Shown: positions 1-12,659 of the stretch, piece by piece
How the letters are laid out: every line of letters begins with the position of its first letter
Position numbering within the stretch: position 1 is the first letter of the stretch
Source: Heterohyrax brucei
Lineage: Eukaryota; Chordata; Mammalia; Hyracoidea; Procaviidae
NCBI GenBank assembly: GCA_028571685.1
Contig: CM053140.1
Location: forward strand, 56,798,201 to 56,862,200
Direction of reading: 5' to 3'
Length of the DNA stretch: 64,000 nucleotides
Program-made: the position numbers and the translations under genes
Notes under the pieces: model-generated
The model's database searches: none
Told to the model about the DNA's origin: nothing
The model's input: the letters and a program-made list of their open reading frames with translations, nothing else

Positions 1-1083
1 ACATGAGTGACTTGCCCAAAGGTCACATGACTTGGAAGTGGGAGACCTAGGTTAATGCCTGGAAGTCATGGCCATATTTTCTGTGCTCTGTCATGCTGCA
101 CTTAGAGCTGATAGAGACATGACTGTTGTCAGCGTATCCCTGGGGCTCCCTAAAGTGTCCGTTTTGAAGGAAGCAGCTAGGATTGGACCCTAGGGTTCCA
201 CCGACCCTGTCTCCCTGTGTAATGCAGACTCCACCAGCAAGTATTATTTAAGCACCCACTGCATGCTGAGACCTGAGCCAACATGACTTTCCCTGCTACC
301 TTCCCAAACAACAGAAAAACAAATGGGAGCATCTCCTGCAGAGGTCACCACTGATGGAGATCAGAGATCCACCATGTAGCACAAAATACATCCTTTGACC
401 TTTACCTCTCGTTCTGGGAAACTAAACACACATGTCGGTGTGTCATGAGCTGGGTAACAGGTACAGAGCAGGGGTGACATCAGCTAGCATCTCCCACAGT
501 GGTTGCCTGGGTGCTGGTGCTATAGGATGTTACTAGGGGTTATACACACAGGGGTGTTGTCATCAAATAAGTTCAGAGCACTGGGTCAGAATCACACAGT
601 AGTGATTGCAGAACTCCTCAGTATCTTCCTAGCTGATTGCATGGAGTTAGGATGGCAGGATCTCATTTAATGCTGCAAGGCTGTCACAGAGTTGGCAGTG
701 TTGTCCCTGTTTTTCAAATAAGGACTGAGACTCCAAGTGATGATCTGTCCAGGGTCATACAGCTGGGCAGTGGCAGGGCCAGGGTTCACAGCCAGGTCAG
801 CCTGAGCCCTGTGCCCTTCTACCGTCCTCCCTCTTGGGTGGCTGGTCTGCAGAAGGGGGTATTCACTCAGAAAGTTTTCTGTGGAGGCTTCTCTTTAAGT
901 CTGCTCTGTCTTCTAGTTGGGGGCTACCTTGTCTTTGCTGGGTTCCCCACATCCTGCCTGAGTGGCCTGGATTAAAAGCATGTACCTTCTCACAGTATAA
1001 CTAGTTTTCCCCAGCCCCTAGGCCTCCCTCCTAGGCAGTGAAGCAAAGGGAGGTACCTAACTTAGGCCTCCTTCTTCTTGCAG
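1..1083 (+). other. ZDHHC18: ZDHHC18 intron (partial) with a MIR relic
   Basis: No coding exon is visible. The stretch ends in a pyrimidine tract and CAG acceptor directly before the exon at 1084. Bases about 650-830 resemble an antisense MIR SINE (a spaced 'actgaga', 'ggtcatacagctgggcagtggcagggcc' type core). The 112-codon open frame at 637-975 runs through this MIR and is not a gene. Confidence 0.7.
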
Positions 1084-1196
1084 ATCAAAGGCTCATGGTC
1101 CAGCAAGCGGGGCGGTGAGGCCTCCGTCAACCCCTACAGCCATAAAAGTATTATCACCAACTGCTGTGCTGTGCTCTGCGGCCCCCTACCTCCCAG
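1084..1196 (+). CDS. ZDHHC18: ZDHHC18 penultimate coding exon
   Basis: ZDHHC18 is a multi-pass Golgi palmitoyl-acyltransferase of the DHHC family. This exon encodes 37 residues of the cytosolic C-terminal tail, beginning [20 protein letters not shown] and ending [11 protein letters not shown], followed by two bases of a split serine codon. The opening IKG matches the conserved stretch after the last transmembrane helix in the DHHC9/14/18 subfamily. The exon is bounded by ...tcttgCAG at 1081-1083 and a GTAAG donor at 1197. The catalytic DHHC domain lies upstream, outside the window. Assignment rests on recalled similarity to the human protein plus the SFN/GPN2 neighbourhood. The sister genes ZDHHC14 and ZDHHC9 are less likely given the exact tail and synteny. 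Confidence 0.9.
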
Positions 1197-1971
1197 GTAA
1201 GCAGGAGAGATGCCGCAGTGCTTGGCCCAGTGGTAAGGGGATGGCCCTGTGAGGCCCTCCTCATCTCAGAGAGGGTTGGGATATCAACTGACCTCTCCCC
1301 ACACCACAGACACCCTCTTGTGTGTGATCCTCTGATAAAGGCACTCAGGGCATCTGTCAGATAAGTTTGTCGAGATTTATATTTTGTAACCATGCACTCA
1401 TTTTAGACAAAGTTAAACACAAAATTTTAAAAAGAAGTGCATTTGGTATTACGTATACTCTTACCCACCTGGGATAACTACAGTTAAAATTTTGGCGAGG
1501 CTTGAGATGCTGCCCTTCTGGTGCCTTAACTGGATGGAGCCTCCACCCTCCGACCTGGTGGAGAACCTGTGTGGGTCAGCCCACCTGGAAAGCTCCCTGT
1601 CCACCCTGACACCAGGGGGCGCCAGACGACACTGCTGAACCAAGATTAACACCGACTGTCCCCAGCCCGGCCACTCTGCTACACATCCTGCTTCAGGGAG
1701 AAACCCAGGAGAAATCTCACTAGCCACAAATACTCTCTCATCGTTGCTTTAGACAGGTGGACCAATCCAAATTAATTGTGGCCATCAGTTGGGTGACCAA
1801 AGAGTAAAGAGAAACCTTCCAGAAGGACAGGATCCTGAGCCCCCAAGATGAGAGCAGAAACCTTTTCGGGCTGGGGCTTTCCTTGAATGGACGTGCCCTC
1901 TTCCCTCTGGGCTGCCCCCACAGTGACTGTGGTAGCAGAGCCCTCACGTGTGTCCCTGCTTTGTTTGCAAG

Positions 1972-2089
1972 CCTGATTGACCGAAGGGGATTTGTGCAGT
2001 CTGACACTGTGCTGCCCTCGCCCATCAGAAGTGACGAGCCAGCCTGTGGAGCCAAGCCCGATGCCAGCATGGTAGGCGGCCATCCTTGA
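1972..2089 (+). CDS. ZDHHC18: ZDHHC18 terminal coding exon with stop codon
   Basis: The acceptor is TTTGCAAG at 1964-1971. The first base completes the split serine, and the frame then reads LIDRRGFVQSDTVLPSPIRS and ends ASMVGGHP with TGA at 2087-2089, giving 38 residues. Together with the exon at 1084 this is a 76-residue C-terminal tail, rich in serine and proline with no membrane segment, as expected for the cytosolic tail of a DHHC acyltransferase. The intervening intron (1197-1971) is GC-rich with no recognisable repeat. The frame joins cleanly across it and there is no damage. Confidence 0.9.
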
Positions 2090-3781
2090 ATGAGGCTCAG
2101 TACTTGTCACCTGCTGGCCTCTCTGCCCTTCTGCACTCACCTGCTGCCCTGTACACCTGCCAGGACCCTCCCCATTCCATCTGAGGGAAGCAGAGCCGCC
2201 AGAGACTCAAGTCTTCTCGTATTTATTTCCCACCCCTGCGTGGCTTCCCTAATCTCTTCCTTGGCTGTACCTACTGCTCCCCAAACCCAGGTCCCTCTGG
2301 CCTTGGACCCTGGATTCCCCTAACTGATGAGTGGCAAGAATCACGAGAGAGGCTAGAGCCTCTGGAAGCCACCAAGGGGACCATGCCTGGCCTCTGCCTG
2401 TGCCAGGACGAGCCCTGTGTGAGTGAAGTGTGAGCTGAGCATGAGGTGCCCAGTTGAGAGAGCTCCTTCAGCCTTGCTAGGCCAGGTCCTTGGAGTGAAG
2501 GGCGGGACCCATGAGCACTCGGCCCTGGACAGTGGGCTGGACTGTGGGAGAGGAGCCCTCCGTGTCTCTATGGGGGGCTTTGGTGTGTGGGCTTCTTTTT
2601 GTGATATACATACATATTTTTGTATTGGTCAATAGGATAGAGTTTGGGTTCCAGGTAGAGAGGGTAGACTTGGGAGTGGGAGGGCAGGCATCTGTGTCAC
2701 GAAGCCAGCCAGCCAGGCACCCGAAGCCTCAGTTCCTCTACAGTTTCTGGGTCGGACACTAGGAAGGGGGCCTTGCCCTCCCCCTGCCTGAGCAGGGCTT
2801 GACAAGGGATCCTCGCCGGCCCTCTTACCACCCTCCCAAGTCAGGTCTGGGGACAGGCAGGTTATAATCATGCTGGCAATACTTGAAACGGGTTTAAAAA
2901 TGCTGGATATTTGCACAATTTTATAACTATCTTTTCTACATAGCTTTTTTTAAAATGGAAAAAAGAGAAAAAAAAGGTCACCCACATTGCTGTCTGTGTA
3001 GTGCCAGATTAAGGGTTATCAGAAGGCAAGTTGGTTTTAATAATTTTAGTACAAGAGACCTCCTGGCTGTGAGTGAGTGCATATGTGTGTGTGCACCTGT
3101 GCTGGAATGTGGCTGGCTCCCACTTCCCCACATCCTAACTGTCTCCGGATTCATTGGTCACTAGAGACTCCTGGACTCCCCCGAGGGCTCAACCTGCACC
3201 CTCTTATTGGACTTCAGACAACCAGCAATGGGGAGGGCACTCTGTTACCACCCCACTGCCACCCAGCCCCTGGGTTAGGCTTCTAGCTGGGACCTGCCCA
3301 GGCAGGTTGAGGCAGGGCGTGGTGGGCAGGGTAATGGCAGTATGGGAGCAGCTGATATCCTACAAGCCACACATCCCCCGACTCCCAGCTGTGAGGATGG
3401 GGGTCAGTACTAGGGGCTTGAGGCCAGTGGAGTTTGGCCTAAACCTGGGGTCCAAACTCCTCCAATGCCGCTTCTCTGCTGGGAGCTATGGTGTCTTATC
3501 AAAATAGTAGAAAATTGTCCCTGTCTCTCTCCTTTGCCCTTCACATGGGTGAAACCTTTGGAAAGTAACATAGGAAACCCCCAGATCATGTCCTTCTTTG
3601 CTCCAGAGGCTCATGGGTCACAGACAGAGCAGGGAAGTGGCAATTGCAGAGGGACCTGTCTGGGAGAAATAGCTTCTCCCCAGCCTCAGGGTCAGGGGCC
3701 ATCCCTGCAAATGGCCCTGGGAGGTGGGGAGGGGGCCCACCTACCTTTTATTTAAGCCAGTATTCTTTGTTCCTTGCCTGT

Positions 3782-3787
3782 AATAAA
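3782..3787 (+). terminator. AATAAA poly(A) signal, proximal candidate for ZDHHC18
   Basis: AATAAA followed by a strongly T-rich downstream element (TTTTGTTTTT and later TTTGTTTTTTG), the classic arrangement of a cleavage site. It would give a 3' UTR of about 1.7 kb. Confidence 0.55.
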
Positions 3788-5618
3788 ACTTTTGTTTTTA
3801 AGAGTTGATTTGCTTTTCCTTTGTTTTTTGTTTGCTTTTCCTTTGCTGAGGACCCATCTGACAACCCTCTTGTTTCAGCCAAACTTGGGTTTTTCCTGGG
3901 GATACGGAGAGAGGGGCAAGCAGCCCTGTGGATGTAGCCCAGCTTCTCACCTTACTGGTGCTGTCTGCTGTAGGCGGAGCAGAGAGGGCTGCAGCTGCCC
4001 AGTGGCCTTATGAGACGATCCCCTCCTGTCTGGTTTATCTTCTCCAGCTTCATCTGCCTCAGGGAGCTTAGAAGCCCCAAGCTCGTCATCTCTCCTGTCT
4101 CGCCCCATGATTCCCAGCTGCTGCCCAGCCAAAAAAAAAAAAATTATGAGACAATAGATTCCAATTTGAGAGCAGGACCCTTCTTCTCCCAGCTGTCCCC
4201 CACCACCTGGGCAGCAGGGCCCATCCAGACAGTCATAACACTGGCCCACCTCTCTGGTATCTTCCCCAGGAGGACACCTGTCAGAATTTTGCCATCTCCT
4301 GCACAGCCTGAGGGGAGCTAACAGGCCTCTTTGCAGAGGGTTAGCTGGTAAGACTGTATCTCCCCTGTTGGCCAGCACTGCCCGCTCCCGTCACACACCA
4401 TCTCATTCTCATGGCATGTCTCACCAACCCCATGGAGCCCGCTCATCTGTCTGGTGTGTGGTGTGGTGTGTGTGCCGGCGGTGGTGAGACCCCAGGGCTT
4501 CCTCCTGAGCAGAATGATGGGGTGGAGGTGCGAGGCTAAGAGTCCAGCCTCGGTCGGGACTGAGGAGGTGGCTTCACACAGAGCCTCTCTCCACCTGGAA
4601 CAGGAGGTAAAGGATGAGGCTGGGGTCCCCATTCTGAGGCACTTGGGCCTGTTCTGGTGGCATTCAGGAATTGCAGGCAGCCTCAGTCACTAACACTCTT
4701 GCATCCTGGCCTTCTGTCCTGGCTGAGCTTTCTCTCACCTGCCTGTTTTCTCTCCTGCTTCATTGCCTGCTGGCCCAGCCCTGGCCCTCTTCTAGTGGAG
4801 AGGCGGGGACCATGGCAGCCCCTGTCCCTGATGGCCCCCAGGCCCCCTCCCCAGGCCTCCTCTGTCTCTCAACCCCGCTAACCCTCTGTCTTCTCCTTCC
4901 TTGCTGCCCTGCCGGGGATCTCCAGTGCGTGCAGGGGCTTAAGGACCTCCTGAGGACCGCGGCTCTCTGTCTCTCCAGGGGTGGCCTGGGGGGAGCCAGC
5001 CACCCGGCACCTCCACCTGCCTAACCTGTGGCCCGTCTCCACCGTCTGTGCCTACAGGGTCTGCCCCCTTGCCTGCTCCACATCTGTGCTCTCTAGGGCC
5101 CCTCCCATGGGGGCAGGGGCTGGCCTCTTTGCCCCCACCCCTCCTCCATGCCAGTCAGCGTGTAGAAAGCCATAATGCAGAGCTGTCAGCACAACAGTGT
5201 CCTAGTCCCTTGACCCCCACCCCTGCCCTGCTCCCCTTTCCCCAGATTTGGAAAGTGTCAAGACTAGGAATCTTGCCTTACAGCCTGCCCCCCTCCCTGA
5301 CTAAAGTAAAATGAAGGGCCATAGCCATAGTCCGGCTGAGCAGGTTTCTTCAGGAGCCGTCTGGGGTGTTGATGACGCTGCTGAACGAGTTTGGTGACTG
5401 TTAAGCACAACTGACTTGCCACTGTTCCCACGGTCCCCTCACCCCCACCACCTGGAGCAGACAGGATGCAAGGAGGCTGCTGGCCTGAGAGGCTGAGGCA
5501 GCTCTGCACCACCGTGTTCTTCCGCGGAACTAGAAACAGGCTGAGCTGGGCCGCCAGCGGAGCCCACGGCGGGGGGCTGCTTGTCTGCTGTCCTGTACCC
5601 TGTACCTTTTTTAACCAA

Positions 5619-5624
5619 AATAAA
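5619..5624 (+). terminator. AATAAA poly(A) signal, distal candidate for ZDHHC18
   Basis: AATAAA embedded in AACCAAAATAAAGATTCCCC, with a GT/T-rich segment shortly downstream. It marks the end of the repeat-free block that follows the stop codon, so it is the better candidate for the full-length end of the transcript. Confidence 0.5.
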
Positions 5625-6044
5625 GATTCCCCTCTTCTTGCCATATCCTCGCTGTCTGGTGCCACCTTCACTTTGGATCTGGGTGGGGCATGCCGTGGGT
5701 GTGCAGGAGAACCTCAGGCTTACCCTAGCTCCAGCTTTGTTCCAGCCGGTCGTGCTGCTCTCGAGAGTGAAACAGCAAAGCCAGAAGGAGCAAGGGAAGG
5801 GTGGCCTTTGCTCTGCTCCTCTAGAACTCCTAGTCTGTTCCAGAGATCTCCGCACCCCAACCGCAAGCCTTAGCTGACTGGTGAACTCTGAAAGGGTCTA
5901 GCCCAGGGTGAGACAGAAGGATTAACTCATTTGTGACTGTCACACCCATGAACTCAGCCCAGTCCAGCCAAGGTAACAATCTCATGGAGCCTGCGCTCTC
6001 CCCAGCTGCCACCTGGCATTGAGACACACGGTGTTTTAAGAGCT

Positions 6045-6250
6045 TGAAAGTAATGATAGCTACCGTTTACCAAGGACTTGGCAAGGGCCCATTTTCTTAC
6101 CTTAATCTGTGAGAAAGGTGGCATCAGCCTTTCTACAGATGAAAGGACTGAGTCTCAAGGAAGTCACAGGACTGAACCCAGGAGCACCCAGCTGAGACAG
6201 TACCCAGTCTAGGACTTGAACCTGATCTCTGCTCCAATCTCTGACCCATC
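6045..6250 (-). repeat. MIR SINE, antisense
   Basis: The order of decayed modules fits antisense MIR: 'taatgatagctaccgtttac', then 'cagatgaaaggactgag', then 'gtcacaggactgaacccagg', then 'ggacttgaacc'. This is an old mammalian-wide SINE. Confidence 0.7.
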
Positions 6251-7727
6251 TGCACTATCTGAGAAATGAATGAAGCTATTACTCCAGGAGGTTCAGCATC
6301 TCAGAGGAAGAAATCCCTAAAATTAGAGAAGTCAGAGCCAGCAGTGGCCTGAGAGGTCCTATGGGCGGGCCTTTTCATGGTACTGACCAGGTAACTGAGG
6401 CCCAGAGGCAGGAAGGGACTTGACCAGAGCCTGTAACGAGCTGGAATGCAATCCCACACTCTGACCTCATTCCATTCTCTTTCCACAAATTCCACAATCT
6501 TCAAGACTGGACTGGTCTAGGAGACGGGGGTCCTATAAACTGTAGAGCCTTGAGGAGAACAGAACTCCAAACAGCTGAGGTCATTTGTAATTTATCCATT
6601 CTTCCCACCCAAAGGCAACTAGTATCATAAGCTCTTGGCTAGATAACTGGACTCCAGCTCACAAGCAACCAGGTGGAGAAGGTGACATAGCTTCCTCTGG
6701 TCACCTATTTTAGAGTTTGATTATGACAAAAATGTCCTAGAAAGTTCTTTTGGGGATCTAACCAGAAGCCCTCTTGCTTCTACAGAGTCCTGTTGTGTGT
6801 TCTCAGTGCAGTTAAATGGCAACTGGTTGCTGCCCTCTGTGTGTCACAGCCCTTCAAAATCTGTTATTACCAGCTAAGAAGAATTGGTTGTGGGTCCCGA
6901 GGCTGGAGCCTCCTGGTGGGGTGGACGCTATGCCTAGGAGCGAGGAGGTAGCAGGCAGGATGAGGAAAGCCCCTTTGGGCTGCAGCCCCAGCTCCTGTCC
7001 TGCTGACTCAGGCAGCTGACTGTGGAGCTCTGAGCCCTGCTGGGGCCTGCTGCCTCCTGCCCGCCTGGGCTCCTAGACTTGGGAAATGGAGGCCTGGAGG
7101 CAAAGGGAGGTGCCTGAGACAGGAACTGAGTCAGGATCTGCAGGCCAGAGCCGGCAGGAGGTATCAGGTAGCAAGGCTCGCAGATTCTTCTCCCCTTAGC
7201 AGGAGAGTAGGGGCAGGAGTGAAGGGGCTTCCTCCCCACTGTGCTGAGGGCTGTGTTGAGGGCATGCAGCTTGTGAACCACTACTGGGTCCCCTGATTTA
7301 AATGGTGGGGAGAGAAGGCTCCCTACCTGCAGAAAGAAACAGCTCAGCCTTCCGGCTTCCCAGCTTTTGGGGATCTCCAGCTTTCCCCCAGGACTCGGGA
7401 AAGTCGCAGCTGGCTGATGAGTGCCAACTACAGGGTCTCTATGAGTCAGCGTCAAATAATCAGCTTTACAGCAGTGGGGCTGTTGGTTTAATGGCCTTGA
7501 GGAGTGTCTTAGAGAGGGAGGAGGCAGGGCTGAGCACATCTGACCATTTACTTAGCTATTTTGAGAGGGGAGCTGGTAGGGAAACCCTTCTCTCCCCTGT
7601 AGACACCCAGCTGGTCTTCAGCAGAAGCCTGGTTTGGGGGTACTGCCTTGTTTCACAGAATCCAGCTCCCTGCTGGTGTTTTGTGTGTGCAGTCTAAAAT
7701 AAAGGTGGTTGGGTTTTTCTTTTTTTA

Positions 7728-7906
7728 ACATAATAACAGTTATCATCCTCTCAGCTAAGTGCTTTCCATTAACTCATTTGATCCTCAAAAGTCCATTTCA
7801 TACTTAGAAAAACTGAGGCTCACAAAGATTAAGTAACTTCTCCAAAGCCACACACATTATAGGAACTGAGTCTAGGCAGTCCAATGCCAGAGATTCTTGA
7901 CTATCT
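7728..7906 (-). repeat. MIR SINE, antisense
   Basis: Modules in order: 'aagtgctttccattaactca', 'atcctcaaaa', 'aaaaactgaggctcacaaag', 'ttaagtaacttctccaaagc' and 'ggaactgagtctaggcag'. This is a typical antisense MIR. Confidence 0.75.
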
Positions 7907-7914
7907 CTCATTAA

Positions 7915-8665
7915 AAAAAAAGTTGTGAGTGGAAGTTGCATATAGGTGGGCATGTAAATTTATATGAGAATGTACATTTTCACTCAGTCATAATAAAAGA
8001 AAATTATGAGCCTTCTGCACCCCACATTGGTGAGTGGCATCCGGGATCTTAAAGCTTCCAAGCTGCCATCTGAGGGTACAGCAAATGGTCCCAACTTAGC
8101 AGGAATGGATGATCACCAAGGATCAAAATGACATGGGTGAAAGAGAACCCAGAAGACAGAGAAACCTATGTGAGTGGGTGACTACATCGACTTGTGACCA
8201 GAAGAACCACCACCAGTGATAGCCGTGATGGAGCTCACAAAGTTGAGTCTCACTGGCAACACAAGAATAAAAAGGGGTGCACCCTGAGACCTCCATTAAA
8301 AGACCACAAATGATGGTTCATGGGCCTCGGGGTTCCCCTGGGAGTATGGTTCCTGGCCCTGATGCTGCCCCTGTTCATAAATCATAATGGAGGTCAACTC
8401 TCTAGTGACACAGAGGGACCATATCATGTGTACACTTTGTGGTTCTATGCATCTATAGGGTGTCATCCTACTGACTTCTTACTAGAGGAAGGGGAGTGGG
8501 TGACGAGGAAGGGATAGGAGTTTGTTTAGAGGTTAAGACATGTATGGAGCAGAGAGGAAGAGTGTGCTGTCACAGGCCGGGAAAGCAGTTGGAGCTGCAT
8601 ATAGGTGGACATGCAAATTTATGTGGGAATGTACATTTTCATTCAATCATAATTAAAAAAAAACA
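7915..8665 (+). mobile_element. L1 3'-UTR fragments (afrotherian type), tandem tails
   Basis: A 3'-UTR module ('agaagaaccaccaccagtga', 'gagctcacaaag', 'cctgatgctgcccctg') ends in GCATATAGGTGGACATGC, ATGTACATTTTCATTCAATC and a poly(A) tract. The same module occurs at 25481-26040. A second copy of just the tail lies at about 7935-8005, so two L1 3' ends sit head-to-tail. No protein-coding L1 sequence is present. Confidence 0.7.
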
Positions 8666-8669
8666 GGTA

Positions 8670-10298
8670 ATCATTTAAAAAAGAAGAAGAAGAAAGAAAG
8701 AAAGAATAGATGCCCTCATTGGACCCCAAACTGCAAAACAAAAAAGAATTACAATGGAAAACTTGGAGAAAACAGGAAAATCACTCAACATCACACCATC
8801 TAAAGATACCCTCTGTAAGTTAGTTAATCTTTCAGTATATTTCCTTGTCACTGTTTCATAAATCATAATGGTTCTGATTTGAGTAAAGCCTTTGGGAAGT
8901 TAAACCTCAGTTCCTTGCTGCTTCCTTGGAAAACCTGTAGCATCAGCCCTGACTTGTCTCTATTCGTCCTTAAGGCAAAGGGGCAGAGTATACCTTTGGG
9001 TCTCAGACTTTTGGCCTAAGAGTCCCTCTAGGAGGGCGAGGTGGGTGTTCAGACACTAAGAGAAACCAGGGACGCAGGCCTGTGAAGTGGTCTGGCGTCA
9101 AGGAGTAGGCCGGCTGAATCTCAGCAAGGGGAGCCCCACCCCGGAGCCCCAGAGTCCCATATGAGCTTTGACAGATAAGCAGGAACCAACCATCACAAGC
9201 TCAGTGCCACCACCTTTAGGTGAAACTCTCTGCTGACTCAAGGACAGGGGCCCAGTGAGCAGGAACAGAAGTTGGCAAAGGAGAAGTGTCCATCTCTGAG
9301 ACCACTGCCTGGGGCCTCAGGGGTCAGAGGTTGGAACATGGGCAATGGCACATGGAAACTTCTGAGAGGCAGACGGAGGGAGGCAGCACTCAGCTGGGAT
9401 TACTGTCCCACAAACCAAAATGATACATGTCACCACTACCTTCTCAGCCTCTCTCCCCAGGTGGCTGGCGTCCTCCCTGGGGGACCAGCAGTGCTGAGCA
9501 CCCAGATGGCCTGCTTCCCAGCCTCTGACAGAGTGAAGGCTGAGTCAGGCAGGAAAGTGGGACAGCCAAGAAGCTGGGCCACCACCCTGCATGAGCCCCA
9601 CTGATACATGATGGCAGGTAGCTTGAGTGGGGGCAGCCAGCCTGCCATGGGGAGCCAGAGGGTAAGTCCTCAAACAAGTGACAACAGGCCACTGACTTGA
9701 AGGGAAAATTGTGCTGTGATGGGGAAGGTGTCTGACAAACCTACTGGGTGACTAATTACAAAGGCTGGGTTGGAGCGTCAGTGTCTGCTCGTTAAATACC
9801 TCATTAAGTGCCACCTTGAAAGCTGCCACCTCTGCATTCTGGAAGTTCACAGAGGACAGGACCCTGAGGAGCAGAGGTGGATTACCCAGTATGCAAGGTA
9901 CACACAGGTTTGCTTGTGCTTACTTACTGATCCATAGTGCACAATTTCCACATAGATTTCACCTCATCTTTGACGTAGTGACAGAGATGAGACTGTGCAC
10001 CACACATCAGGAAGTAAACACAAGTCAGCCCGTGTGTACCTTACTTACTAGCTAATCCACCCCTGCTAGGGAGTGAGGACATGGAACCGTCTTCGGTAGA
10101 CTCAGGATGAAGCCTAGAGCTCACTTCCAAATATAGCCTGGAATTCACAGGTCAGAGGCCTCAAAGGAAGAGAAGCCAAAGGGAGGAAGGTGCAGGAGGA
10201 AGAGTTTTAGGGATTCACTAGCTGAGCTCATCTCACCCACCTCTTACACTCACTGTTCCCATCTCTGAAGTGGAAATAATATCACAGTCCTGCCCACC
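8670..10298. other. Intergenic, nothing recognised
   Basis: Apart from a short GAAGA-rich simple stretch at 8683-8706, this holds unique sequence with no exon-like open frame and no repeat I can name. Distal SFN regulatory DNA could lie here, but nothing in the sequence shows it. Confidence 0.4.
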
Positions 10299-10310
10299 TC
10301 ACAGAAGTGC

Positions 10311-10463
10311 CCGTGAAAACTCATTGCTGGTCGATTCCAACTCCAAATGACCTTATAGGACAGAGTAGAACCGCCTCATAAAGTTTCCAAGGCACAGCTG
10401 GTGAATTTGAACTGCCGACTTTCTGGTTAGCAGCCATAGTATTTAACCACTACACCACCAGGG
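10311..10463 (-). repeat. AfroSINE, antisense (first of a doublet)
   Basis: Antisense AfroSINE modules: CCTTATAGGACAGAGTAGAA, GTTTCCAAGG, 'tttgaactgccgac', 'ggttagcagcc', 'actacaccaccaggg'. It is flanked by the direct repeat TCACAGAAGTGC at 10299-10310 and 10464-10475. Confidence 0.9.
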
Positions 10464-10475
10464 TCACAGAAGTGC

Positions 10476-10648
10476 ACACACACATAAACATACACACACA
10501 CCCACTGCTGTTGAGTCGATTCCGACTCATTGCGTACCTATAGGACACAGTAGGAATGCCCCATAGGGTTTCCAAGGAGTGACTGGTGGACTAGAACTGC
10601 TGACCTTTTGGTTAGCAGACACAGCACTTAACCATCATGCCAGACTAG
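10476..10648 (-). repeat. AfroSINE, antisense (second of a doublet)
   Basis: It begins with a CA-rich tail on the plus strand and continues with 'gttgagtcgattccgactca', 'atagggtttccaaggag', 'ccttttggttagcag' and 'cttaaccatcatgcc'. The flanking direct repeat is again TCACAGAAGTGC (10464-10475 and 10649-10660), the same target as the neighbouring copy. Confidence 0.9.
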
Positions 10649-10660
10649 TCACAGAAGTGC

Positions 10661-11984
<1,324 letters not shown>

Positions 11985-12485
11985 GCCAGGCCTTCAACCG
12001 GCCCTGCCCTGCCCGCTCCAGCCCCTATCCCTGGCAGAGAGGACTAGTGTGGGGTGGGAAGCTTGCCTCTTCTTGAATGCTTTGCTCCCAGCTCAGGAGG
12101 GCTTCATGGAGAGGGACTGGCAGAGCTGAGGCCACCTGGAGCCAGAGCAACCTACTCTTCATGTGCTGTCAAGTGCCATGATCAATGGTCACCTCACCCG
12201 CTCCTGCTCTCTGCACCCCCTTCTCCTGCCCTGCCCAGGAGCTGGGCCTTTTCCTGTCTCCTCCTGACTCCCATCTGCCCCATGACCTTAGGAATTGACG
12301 AGTGTCCCACCCTTGTGACTGAGAGCTGGACTGTATGGTGGAGCTGGTGGGATGTGTGTGTGCATGTGTGTGTGTGTGGGAGACAGAGAAAGAGAGAGAG
12401 AGAGACTGTGAGAGCAAGGCTGAGAGGAAGTATGCCTGCTGGGTGTGACCATGTTTCCTTTCAATAAAGTTCCCCTGTGACATTC
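11985..12485 (+). other. SFN: SFN 3' UTR with a TG/GA simple repeat
   Basis: This unique sequence runs to the poly(A) signal at 12463. It contains a (TG)n tract followed by a (GA)n tract at about 12352-12410, so the transcript carries adjacent UG- and GA-repeat segments. Confidence 0.8.
12463..12468 (+). terminator. SFN: SFN poly(A) signal AATAAA
   Basis: AATAAA lies in TTTCAATAAAGTTCCCC about 480 bases after the SFN stop, with TG-rich sequence downstream. It is the only canonical signal in the SFN tail. Confidence 0.85.
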
Positions 12486-12659
12486 CTCCTGTCTTCCAGT
12501 TATTGGGTGTGGGTTGGGGCTGGGATTTGGTGTCTAGTCTACAGAGTTCCTGACTTTGGACCTCTGACTTACAATCCTGACCTCCCATGGGGCTGGCTCA
12601 GTGGGACTTCGGGGCCTGTGACTCCAGAGGAGAGTCCGGGGTCCAGCTCTCTTCATCAG

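Larger units (their letters stand above)
2090..5650 (+). other. ZDHHC18: ZDHHC18 3' UTR (probable, long)
   Basis: A GC-rich stretch without repeats follows the stop codon and carries two consensus poly(A) signals, at 3782-3787 and 5619-5624. The absence of interspersed repeats across 3.5 kb, when the flanks are full of them, suggests exonic sequence under constraint. The many short open frames here have no recognisable domains and I treat them as chance. Which poly(A) site dominates cannot be read from sequence alone. Confidence 0.55.
5660..7914. other. Intergenic spacer with MIR relics
   Basis: No gene is supported. Two antisense MIR copies are visible (listed separately), and another MIR-like stretch lies near 6385-6490. 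An AATAAA at 7698-7703 has no gene attached. The 201-codon minus-strand frame at 6934-7539 is low-complexity Ser/Pro/Gly-rich translation of GC-rich DNA without a recognisable domain. Confidence 0.55.

Noticed and set aside
6934-7539. A 201-codon minus-strand open frame, the longest one outside the recognised genes and repeats
   Set aside because: The composition is Ser/Pro/Gly-rich translation of GC-rich DNA. It has no domain or signal peptide, no promoter motif beside it and no syntenic gene expected here.
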